From Aurelia coerulea (lineage: Eukaryota; Cnidaria; Scyphozoa; Semaeostomeae; Ulmaridae), in the NCBI GenBank assembly GCA_039566865.1, contig CM076961.1:5665501-5729500 (forward strand): a DNA stretch of 64,000 nucleotides, given 5' to 3'. Positions 46,235 through 55,800 of this stretch are shown here, one piece after another. Position 1 is the stretch's first letter; each line of letters opens with the position of its first letter. A model generated the notes under the pieces. The model saw only the letters and a list, made by a program, of their open reading frames with translations, did no database searches and was not told the origin of the DNA. The position numbers and the translations under genes are program-made.

Positions 46235-47862
46235 ATTCATATCACATTTGCCACTCGTTCGGTGGCATAGCCACGACAAATTATATGGGTGCATTTTATA
46301 ATGAGGGGGTGTGGTAAGATTTTGAGGACACGCTCTATACTTTGGCTTAGAATACTTATACTTATTCTGCTTATGCCAACTCGCCTGTGTCCCACCCAGT
46401 ATCACCTAGGTAGCTAGCCTGGTTCCAACTTTTTTAAGAATGACCATTTTGCAGTTGTGTAGCCGGGGTCCTCTTTTTTGGGGGCAAATGTGGGGTAAGC
46501 AAGGAAAAATGGGAGTCTGGGGATTTGCCCCTCTAGGAAAATTTTAGGGGGTCATACTTTTTGGAATGCTGGAGACGCTCTTTTTCAGAATAAGCCGCCT
46601 AGGCTCATGCGAGAATCAAAGAGTAGAAACGCTATAGGCTAAACACCTAGAAGAAAGAAAAAGAATGTGCCCTAATGGAACACCCAGACAAAGCTTTTCG
46701 TTCAAGCTTTTGCTGCCGTTTTTAAGTTGCAAGTGACGACAGCTTCTCCTTTTACCTTTTTGTCTCATTTCAATTCTCGTCAACTTCAACTTGTTTTAAT
46801 ACTCTGATCAAAGCCATATAAAGAGAAACAATACTCACGAAATTTAAGGTGGAATTTTCTGAACATATGAAACTTGAAGAGAGAGCGAGGTAGAACGCAG
46901 AACATTTTGAGAAACACACTTTATCAGACGCACTTATATTAATTGCCAAAATAGAGGCATACAAAAAAAACCGGTTAATTGTATCTAATAAAGCTGCATG
47001 CTTAAAAAGTAAAGCTGCATGCAAAAAAGCCAGCTACATGATAAAAGCCAGCTGGTAGTAAGATGTTATACTACGATCCATGTGTGGCAGGTATGGAAGT
47101 GCGAGCGAAGCGAGCAGGAAATTTTTGGCATCCTTTGTTGACTTCAATCGTGCCAAAGCCAAGATGTCATTCATCAGTGCTAGAGTGGAATTTCTTTTTC
47201 CTTTTTGACATTCAAAAAGAACAATGCTTACAAGTGCTGGAGGGAGGAAAATACAGCTTGCCTCCCTTTCAAGTTTCTCATCAGATTTGGATGAATCATC
47301 AAAGCCCATCTTTTTTGGGTACGATTGGGGAGGGAGCAACTACCCCTTTTCCTCCTCTCCTCGCTACGCTAATGCAATTTTGATGTGGACGGATCTTTTG
47401 GCATTTAGGTGATAGATGCGCAGCCGGTTACTAGAATTGGATTCCCATACACTTGTGGCTGTTGATCCGCCATTCTATTTGACTTCCATGCCATTGGCTG
47501 GACTTCTAGCCTACGTGTAGGAAGGGGGTCCACACGTAGAGGCTACTGGATGCAAAGAACCTTTTTATGTCCTGAATCACACTCCTCCACAGAAATGATA
47601 ATTCTTCTCTTTTAGATGTAGTCATGAACTGGGCATGCTTTGAAATATTTGAACATTTCAATACTCTCCGTTTTGAGTGGCTGCCACAATAAAATGAATA
47701 ATTTTCATGAAAATCTAAAAAAATACCTAGTCATTTCGTTATTTCATATTTCATGCTGGGAATCAACGTTATTTCATATTTCAAAACTAAAAAACCTAAA
47801 TATTTATATTTTCCCCCCAAAAATATCAATTATTTCATATTTCAAATACCCCTTATAGGGCC

Positions 47863-48128
47863 TCGTTTAACTGGGTGATAGCTAAGTCTCGATTTTGATG
47901 CCCAGCTTCAAATTCTTTTAGCAGCTCTTCAGTGATCTTCTCAGTTTCTTTCTTATCATCATTGCTCAGCCTCATGTAGACGTCGAATGCTCGACCTTCC
48001 AACCGGCTGGCTAGATACTGTGCAGCTTTCTCGTTTTCATAGCCTTTCAAAGCCGACTGCAATTTAATTTTTTCTAAGAATGCTTTGATATCATCAGAGC
48101 CATCGAAACACTTTATCTTTGATTCCAT
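47863..48128 (-). pseudogene. gag: Gypsy gag, N-terminal part
   Basis: The ATG at 48128-48126 begins MESKIKCFDGSDDIKAF. The frame runs about 88 residues to the insertion boundary and includes ASRLEGRAFDVYMRLS, a gypsy capsid-type region. The initiating ATG lies only 13 nt inside the LTR and within the predicted primer-binding site. The remainder of gag is at 42869-43474. Confidence 0.85.
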
Positions 48129-48140
48129 TCTGTGGCAGTA
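48126..48140 (-). promoter_or_regulatory. Self-priming primer-binding site, overlaps gag ATG
   Basis: On the element strand this reads TACTGCCACAGAATG and starts one base after the LTR. It is perfectly complementary over 15 nt to CATTCTGTGGCAGTA inside the LTR (48207-48193, and the same site in the other LTR). No tRNA 3'-end complement such as a TGG start is present. This is the arrangement of Tf1-type self-priming elements, where the RNA 5' end primes minus-strand synthesis. The last three bases are the gag initiation codon. Confidence 0.75.
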
Positions 48141-48141
48141 A

Positions 48142-48285
48142 TGTAAGGGTGTTACTTTATCCGAATAGGAGTTTAGGTTTCGATCATACGAGTACTGCCA
48201 CAGAATGAGGGCCCTAACGGAAAACCTATGCTAACTTAACAAAACTAATAAAGACGGGCTAGGTACGGGGGTAAACACTCCTACA
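48142..48285 (-). repeat. Gypsy 5' LTR
   Basis: 144 bp. If RNA starts at the PBS-complementary segment, U3 is about 78 bp (48285-48208) and R/U5 about 66 bp (48207-48142). A TTTATTA box lies about 40 bp upstream of that predicted start. The TG...CA ends and the AAGA duplication fix the boundaries. Confidence 0.92.
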
Positions 48286-48504
48286 AAGATTTCTTTTCTG
48301 TAAACTTTGAAGACGAACTTGCAATTATACTCGAAGAAAATGCCAATGTAGTTAACGTCGCAACGAGCAACTACAGTGATGCACAGGATCAAAGACACAA
48401 CAGAAATGTACGATACTATAAACAACGTTCTCAAAAGGTTCTGCCATATAATAAAGCCTTTATTAAACGATTACTCGATCCATGCTGGAAAATATTTGGA
48501 CCTT
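48286..48504 (+). pseudogene. Unidentified coding segment, right part
   Basis: This continues the frame broken at 38985: DFFSVNFEDELAIILEEN, then a polar stretch, then YKQRSQKVLPYNKAFIK to a stop in LDPCWKIFGP at about 48504. The combined open stretch is about 100 residues. The last part overlaps an inverted repeat (48460-48594), so it may belong to a DNA transposon rather than a host gene. No family recognised. Confidence 0.45.
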
Positions 48505-48594
48505 AGTTAATTGTACGGACCTCACTGCGTTCGGTCCGTACGTCAAACTGCGGTCCAAATATTTTCCAGCATGGACCTCGTAATCGTTTAATAA
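48460..48594. repeat. Inverted repeat, MITE-like
   Basis: TTATTAAACGATTACTCGA plus CCATGCTGGAAAATATTTGG is repeated in inverse orientation at 48552-48594, with about 50 bp between the arms containing GTACGGACC/GGTCCGTAC. Two differences separate the arms. Confidence 0.65.
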
Positions 48595-48797
48595 CCGCAT
48601 ACTCTTGAGCTACGCTGATTCGGATGCCCAACATGTTTTGTCTGAACGTAGCGAGCAAATGAAAGTGTAAGCACTCTAAAGCGCATGCTCCGATGATGAT
48701 CAACCATATAGACTTTACTTAACTACCATAATTCTAGCCATTCATTCAGCTAACAGTCATTGAATATTCAACTAAATCGCAGACAAACTTTGTCAAG

Positions 48798-49112
48798 ATG
48801 AGGGTACAGTGGCTGATTCTATCTGTCTGCATTACCCTGCAGTATTGCACTGCTTACAAACTCGAGCAACGAATTGCGTTAATCTCTGAAGATATGAGAA
48901 TCGACAGCACACCATTTAAACAAAGCGAAGAAGCATCCTCTTTGCAATGTACGCATAAATGCACCAGAGAAAAGAAATGCAACTCATTTGCTGTCAAGCT
49001 GAAAGAAAGTGTCGGGAAAGTGCTTTGTTTGCTTCATAACCTTGTGATCACTAATCTTCATCTCGGAGATGCTGTATTTGTTGCCGAAAAGGGGTGGATC
49101 TTGTATGGGAAG
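48798..49112 (+). CDS. Gene B exon 1: signal peptide and PAN/apple-like domain
   Basis: The ATG at 48798 opens a 105-codon exon with a signal peptide (residues 1 to about 19, VQWLILSVCITLQYC core). The domain that follows keeps the Cys spacing of gene A: QCTHKC, a Cys six residues later in KKCNSFAVKL, and a later VLCLLHNL. It ends KGWILYGK at the donor AAG|GTAAGA, phase 0. Length and phase equal gene A exon 1, which shows a duplicated gene. RIDSTPFKQSEEASSLQCTH in B aligns closely with gene A, confirming coding constraint. The product is secreted with an unknown ligand. Confidence 0.78.
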
Positions 49113-51386
49113 GTAAGAAAGAGATTTTTCAGTCACTGGCGTTTTGAGCCAATGATTTGATGAGATTCCGTTAGTTACACGTATTTTTTATAAGAAAATA
49201 AGAATTTGAGCAAGTATTTAACGTTTAGAAAAATTATCAGATCTTGAATAGTCAGTGGGTCTTACGAGTTTCATAAAGTTTCCATAACAATCTTCAGGTC
49301 CATGCCTGTTCCCTCGAGAACAATTCAAAATAAGGTTTTTTGCAGCCTTTTCAAAGTTTACACATTAGCAAAATACTTGCCAAGTAAAATTATACAGGAA
49401 TCAAGTGAAAATGAAACGGAAACATGTTAAGGATTCCCTGTGTCAGAATGAATACTTCTTTTCACGTTCTTCTTCATCAGCAATGGAGTTACTTAATTTT
49501 TTGACGATCTGAGAGTTGAGTTTCTTATAAGCATGAAAATGGCGACAACAAAGGCCAACCATGAGACGCCAGATGCAAGGTATGCTTGTTGAACAAGAGC
49601 TATTAAATTCCTTTGAAACAGAACATATATTTTCAAGGTTTGAATACCTTTGAAGGTTTGAATAAATACTCAAATTTTTTTCAGAGCAAATACATTCCAA
49701 TGATGCTGCATACATTTTCAAAAATGTCACCCTTTTAAAAAGTTGAATCGATTCCTTGAATTTCTTCTAAACATGTCGAAAAACACTTGTTACCTTCCGG
49801 AATGTGTATCAAGAATATATCTAAAATTGTTGACGATTAAACACTGAAAAGTTTAAAGTAAGTAACTAAAGTGAAAGATATTTATAAACATTTTGATATA
49901 AATTGAATCAACTAATTCAAAATAATATCAATAATTCAAATTGTGTCGAAGCAATGGAAGCAAGGGTATCAACTGCGTCACATTGAAAACAGGTAGATTA
50001 GCGGCTTCCTTTCTTAAGTGGGAAAGCCAGTGAGATAAATATCAAATCGTTTTGATATCATTCTCACTTATTTTCTCACTAAAAGTTCGCCAGTGAGAAC
50101 TGCTGTTCACATGAATGAGATTATGCATTTATCTCACTGAAAGCCAGTGAGGTTATCATAGTTTCCAATCAAAACCAATGGTTTTGGTCTTTATGCCAGG
50201 TAATTTTCAAAGCTGTTAAGTTCATAAGTAGTATTGTATGATCTTTCTCTAGTAAAATTCCCATCCATAAAATGGGTATACCTTATTAATTGTTTAATGG
50301 ATTACTAGCTGAAATTTTGGCATATTTTGTTCGTGTACTGTATCGCGCGTAGAATTTCAAATGAGGCATTGGAGGCATCATAATTATTATGCTCGGTTTC
50401 CAAATAGAAGGCAAGGTGATTCGTTTTCATATTACTTCATGTGTAATCATGCCATTCTATGATGCAAATGACAAGACAACACATGGATGCTCATTGGACA
50501 GATAAAGTCATGTGATTACATGTGAACAAAGGATTGCCGAAGGCAGGCTGCCACCGGCACGCAAAGAAAAGGGAAAAGTAGAAAACTGAACAAGAACCAA
50601 ATCAAAGGGCAATTATAGAGCTTTGATAACAATAACTAATTATTGGACCAGAGAATAATAGGCTCCCAGAGCTTCTTGGCACACTTTCACATATAAAGTG
50701 ATTTGCTTTTTTCGACGCTAACCAACAGTGGTGTTCTCTTATTATCGAGGCCTAAGTTTGGGCTGTTAGTGCATTGGCCAAATTTGCACTCAGCGCTTAA
50801 CCACCTAAATTTTTGCCAGCTCAGGGTTACAAAAAAAAGAAGACATATCTTTTTCCACAAAACAATGCACTAAATCCATGCCAATGATCCGTGCCAATGA
50901 TCCAATGTACCGTACAGTCGAACATCAGCATTAAAATATTTTACCAAATTAGAGGAGGATAGGTGGGAAAAGCAAAAATCAGACACCAGCCACCGCGCCA
51001 GCCACTATCGGAGTGGGTGTTTGGGTTTTACGGTTTCGCGCTTTACGTGGAATGATGGAAAAAAATACGAAAAGTGGAACGCTACGCTATCGTTCCGTTC
51101 CGTTCCTGTGTGAACAGGCAATGAGGTGTGGTGTAGAACTGGTCCAAAAATTGAACGATAAGATTTTTGCATAGGCTGCACACGCGTCGATGTCGTTTTT
51201 GCTGACAAGAATGAAAGCAACTAAAGATACAATTGTTCTATGTGAACAGAAGCAAAATCCGATAAGCAATCGTTCCGTTCCTGTGTGAGCAGTCTATTTA
51301 GCATTCCAGAAACTGGAACGAAGATGGAACGGAGCGATTGCGTTCTCGTGTCAACAAGGCCTTAATATATCATTTTTTCAATTCAG
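49113..51386 (+). other. Gene B intron 1
   Basis: The GT-AG intron runs from GTAAGA to ATTCAG. It contains repeats of AGCCAGTGAG/CTCACTG in both orientations (50020-50160) and blocks of CGTTCCGTTCC near 51090-51335 that look like the ends of a degenerate MITE. Nothing coding is supported. Confidence 0.6.
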
Positions 51387-51474
51387 ATACCACCAGAAGT
51401 GGACAATACAGCTGCTCCTAAATGCAACCGATCGGTGACATGCAACACAAAATGGGAATGCTGTCTAACTCCAG
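51387..51474 (+). CDS. Gene B exon 2: Cys-rich linker
   Basis: An 88-nt exon with acceptor TTTTTTCAATTCAG and donor CCAG|GTAAGC. Phase 0 in, phase 1 out. It encodes KCNRSVTCNTKWECC preceded by an acidic/Pro stretch. It shares its cysteine layout with gene A exon 2 (KCDPAVTCKNMWSCC) but has five extra codons near its start. The four cysteines likely form disulfides in a short connector between the PAN-like and the C-terminal domain. Confidence 0.72.
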
Positions 51475-52169
51475 GTAAGCTAAAGTCTTGAAAGGTCCCA
51501 TGGGAGATACTCAGTACATTCACATATGTGGCGGTCGGTACGCTCGATATTTTTTGGTCAGGATATTGCCAAGAGTGATATTTTCGGGTACTCGATGGCC
51601 AAAAAAAGATCAGATGTTTGAAAAATCGTTGCACCTGGAGTATGGATGGATGAAATCCAATTGTGAAAAACTGTATTTTTGTCTTTTGCTGTAACAAGTT
51701 TCTTTATGATTTGATCAAGTGATTTGACATTTTGCAAACAAGGGATTTTGCTAAAGTCGAATTACATATTCAATGCTGATAAAATCACAAAAATGCATTA
51801 TTCTTTCTGCTTGGAACCAATTCGATCCATTCAAGTACTTCCTGCAACTTTTTAAACGTCTTTAACTTTTTTGTGGCCCCCGGTATATTCTTGAGTTACC
51901 TGAAGATATCTCAGACTAACGCTCCCGTATGTGCATATGCTTAGTACCAATGGAGAAAATTGCAATATTTTTCTACAACTCCATAGGCTGAACAACATGA
52001 ATTATAATTCTACCAAAAATTTCTGTGCAATGAAAAACGCTATGGTCATCTTCCAAAATAGTTCAAGACATTCCATAGGCGATGCTTGAATCTATTTTCT
52101 TCATTCGTTTTATATTTGTTAAAGTCTTCTTTTCACATGCAAAATAAATGAGTTGGCCTGCAAAGCATG
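51475..52169. other. Start of gene B intron 2; no feature seen
   Basis: Unique AT-rich intron sequence. The intron runs to 61181 and hosts the BEL element, foldback fragments and two LINE fragments. Confidence 0.5.
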
Positions 52170-52393
52170 CAAATCAAATTTTGACAGCGCAAAACCTTCA
52201 AATCATCCGATTTCACGCTTATTAGCCAATGGCGTCGACGTATTTCCGTCATATGATCGAAAATAAGCAATTTGAGAGACAACTTTTTGGGTAACTTTGC
52301 AAAAATGAAAATGAAAAAGAAAACTAACCATGAATCGACTCTACATGCCGCACTCCATAATTCTTCTTCTGTATCTAGAAATCTCGTCAGGGA
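52170..52393. mobile_element. Foldback copy B, part left of BEL
   Basis: TTTCACGCTTATTAGCCAATG and ATCTCGTCAGGGA match the left arm of copy A (13960-14150 and 15033-15050) with moderate divergence. The BEL element begins directly after CTCGTCAGGGA. The homologous sequence resumes after BEL at 58664. Confidence 0.65.
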
Positions 52394-52759
52394 TGTCGGA
52401 AATTCCTTTGAACTGCTATATGCGCTGAGGGCTAATATCACCATTGCGTCAATCGAAATAGTTTGAGACATGAGATTTTGCAATGTATAATTACCACCTG
52501 TGGAGACTCTGTTAGAACATTCAAATAGAACATTCATTTATACGTAAAAGCTAAAAATGATTTTCATTGGTTGATTAAATCGTAAGTTCCGTGTAGAAGC
52601 TTTAAATACTTTGTACACGTGTTCTTAGTCAGATAGTCATAGAGTTTTGGAGAATCAAGATCAGTGTAAAATCAGTCGTCGTCCTTTTCTTTTTGAGAGT
52701 TCACTATGGGCCTGCACAATCTGTTGAACTAGAACCGAGGAATCGTTACAGTCACTACA
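52394..52759 (+). repeat. BEL 5' LTR
   Basis: 366 bp, TGTCGG...CTACA. It differs from the 3' LTR by three substitutions and a 2-bp AT insertion. CTTTAAATACTTTG is a TATA-like candidate within it. A short segment beginning TCTGGTCCACCGAAGC follows, where the primer-binding site should lie. Confidence 0.95.
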
Positions 52760-52802
52760 TCTGGTCCACCGAAGCTAAACGGATTTGCAAGTAAAAGAAA
52801 CA

Positions 52803-55800
52803 ATGGGAGAACTCTTGAAACTGAAGAAAATTAGAGGAGGACATCGGGGATACACGTCGAAAATCATAGCCAAGATTGAAGATGGGAATGATGACGAAAA
52901 AAGCTTGCGACAAATCGAGATGCAGCTGAAAGAAAAGCTGGAAATATTAGGGACCCTGGACAAGCAAATTCTAGATTTGGTTACGGAGAAAGAGCTTGCT
53001 TCAGAGGAAACAGAGGAAGACGAATGCTTAAAGGAAATCGAAGAATGTGGAAGCGTGCAGGAGAAAATAAATATGGCACTCCTTACAATTCAAGAAAAAT
53101 TGGCAACGAAGGAACAGAGAACAGGAATAAGGAGAAGCGACTCGCAGATATCATTGGACAGCCTCAATTCGACATCATCGCAAACACGGAAGGTTAGAGC
53201 AAAATTACCAAAATTGGAGCTCACTAAATTTTCGGGAAGACCTCAAGACTGGCAAGAGTTTTGGGATGGCTTTGTAAGTGCTGTTCACGGAAACGAAGAA
53301 CTTTCCACTGTGGACAAGTTTTCCTATCTCAAACACTACCTTGCAGACTCAGCGAAAAAGGTTATTTCTGGATTCGAGCTCACGGAGAAAAACTATGATG
53401 CTGCTTTAGAGTTGTTGCAGGAGAGATTTGCCAAACCTTCATTAATCAGGAAAGCACACATAAAGGATCTGATGAATTTGCCTGTGGTCTTCAGTGAAAG
53501 AAATGTCACGAAATTGCGGGAGCTTTATGACAGTATCGAGGTACACTTTAGAGGACTGCAAGCGTTAAATATCGACATGGAAACGTATTCCGGCATTGTG
53601 GTTGATTCATTGATGGAGAAAATTCCTGAATCCGTACGATTAACCATGATTCGAGGGAGCACCAATTACGAGGAATGGAATATTGAGGAGATGCTGGCTG
53701 CGTTCAAGGAGGAGCTTGAGATCAGAGAGAAGAACACACCCATTTTCAAAGGAAAACGAGACGACGAGATGAAAATGAGGCCGCCGGGGAAAACCCCTTT
53801 GACTTCAGGAAGTGCACTGCTCACATTACAAAATCAAAGACAAGATGGAGGATCACGAAACAAGAATCGAAACTGTGTTTTCTGTGGCGAAGAACACGAA
53901 GAGGCTCATTGCAGTACAGTGTCAAGTCTTGAAGAACGTAAGAAATTTATTTTGAAAGCTGGTCGATGTTTTTCTTGCTTAGGCAAGGGACACAGATCTT
54001 TTGAGTGCAGGGTTCGTAATTATTGTAAAGATTGTAAACAGAAGCACCATGCCTCAATCTGCGAGCAGAAATTTCAACGCGCCAAGGGGGAAAAGGAGAC
54101 ACCTAAGCCCAGCGTACCCCCTCCCAACTTGGTTAGCACCAACTCTTGTGTAGGTAATGTAGGAAACGGGGGGAGGGCAGCTTTGCAGACGGCTCAAGGC
54201 TTCATTAAGGGTAAACAACAGGATGTTAGGGCACGCGTTTTATTTGATACAGGCAGTCATAGGACGTTCGTGACCCAAGGGGTAGTTGATCGCGCAGGGC
54301 TAAGCCCCATTAGGAAGGAAATCCTTGGGATTAAGACCTTTGGCTCCAATAATGTGGATGAAAGAGAGAGAGATGTAGTGCAGATTGAGTTATTTCCATT
54401 AAGGAGTGAGAAGCCTACTTCTGTAAAGGTAAATGCCATTGTTGTAGAGCATATTTCTGAGATTCCTAATGAACATCCTGAAATTTTGAAGCAGAGTTAC
54501 CCTCATCTTGCTAACATATGGTTCTCAGATGTTTCTTGTTTGCAGGATTCTCTCGTTGTAGATGTGCTTGTGGGTATTGACAGTTTTTATTTCCTGCAAG
54601 AGGATGAAGTCATAAGAGGGGAGCCTGCAGATCCAGTTGCAGTTAAAACAAAACTTGGATGGGTAATTTCAGGACCTCTTACAGGTAAGACTTTAGCTTC
54701 ATCAGAACATGTGAATTTGAATATGGCTGTTGCCTGCCAACCTTCAGTTTTGAGTACTTCACAGGCTGATAGAGACATGCACAAATTATGGGACTTGGAG
54801 ACTCTGGGCATAACCAGTACAAATGAGGTGCATGATGATTTGCTTGACAATGTTTCTTTTACAGGTCAGCGCTACTCGGTCAAATTGCCTTGGAAGGTGG
54901 GGCATAAACCCCTTCCATCTAATTTCGCTGTTAGTCTTTCCAGGTTGAAGGGACAAATTAAAAGACTAAGGAATGAGCCAGAAGTTTTGAAAGCTTATGA
55001 TCAAATCATTAAGGAACAATTAGAGCAGAATGTTATTGAAAGGGTTGCAGAACTGGAATGCCCTGAAAAACAGCATTATTTGCCTCACCATGCAGTGATT
55101 CGCAATGAAGCAGAGACAACAAAAGTGAGGATCGTGTATGATGCATCATCAAAGGAGAAGAAATCAGGTACTTCACTTAATGATTGTTTACACGTAGGCC
55201 CTCCACTCATGCCTTTGCTTTTTGATATTTTGGTACGCTTTAGAGAGTTTAAGGTGCCCATGGTAGCAGACATAGAGAAGGCATTTTTAAATGTTGAAGT
55301 GGACCCTGCAGACCGAGATGTTTTGAGATTTTTATGGGTTCGGGATATTCATGATCCAAATTCACCCATAGAGGTATTCCACTTTAACAGATGTGTTTTT
55401 GGTGTCAATACGTCTCCGTTCTTGCTTAATGCCGTTCTCCGAAATCACATTGCACAGTATCAGCAGGAGGACCCAAAATTTGCTGTGACACTTGCCAATA
55501 ATTTCTATGTTGATGACCTTGTGTTTGGTGCAGAGAACATATCTGATGCTGAAGAACTTTTCCATAAGGCTAAGGAAAGGATGAAAGCTGGTGGATTCCA
55601 TTTAAGAAAATGGAAAAGTTGTGAACCTGCCCTACAGGCAGCTTTCAAGTCAAATGAACAGCCACAACAAAAGGTAAGAAACTTAGAAATAGGTGATAAT
55701 GAGGAGAGTTTTGCAAAGGAGACACTTGGAAGTAAAACAGAAGAAGGTAAGACCAAAGTACTTGGTATTTCTTGGGACACTGAGGCTGATAAGCTAGTGT

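Larger units (their letters stand above)
43475..47862. mobile_element. 4.4-kb insertion in gag with 8-bp duplication
   Basis: The perfect 8-bp repeat TCGTTTAA lies at 43467-43474 and 47863-47870, and gag is collinear and in frame across it. The left end starts TATTTCAAAATTATC and the right end finishes ACCCCTTATAGGGCC. These are not simple inverted repeats, although the reverse of the right end contains TATTTGAAATATG after 14 extra bases. It holds two further nested elements and, at 46235-47862, mixed repeat sequence with TTATTTCATATTTC motifs near the right end. No transposase was recognised. Confidence 0.65.
38986..48285 (-). mobile_element. Ty3/gypsy LTR retrotransposon, self-priming type
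   Basis: The element is bounded by 144-bp LTRs differing at two positions and by the 4-bp duplication AAGA (38982-38985, 48286-48289). It runs on the minus strand: 5' LTR, primer-binding site overlapping the gag ATG, gag, in-frame UGA, pol (PR-RT-RH-IN), purine tract, 3' LTR. Without the 4388-bp insertion at 43475-47862 and its 8-bp duplication it would be about 4.9 kb. It is disabled by that insertion in gag and by a frameshift in integrase near 40165. The low LTR divergence indicates a fairly young insertion. No chromodomain or envelope gene is visible. Confidence 0.92.

Noticed and set aside
51087..51335. CGTTCCGTTCC repeats as a regulatory array
   Set aside because: They look like the decayed ends of a DNA transposon in gene B intron 1, and no clear boundaries or conservation can be shown.
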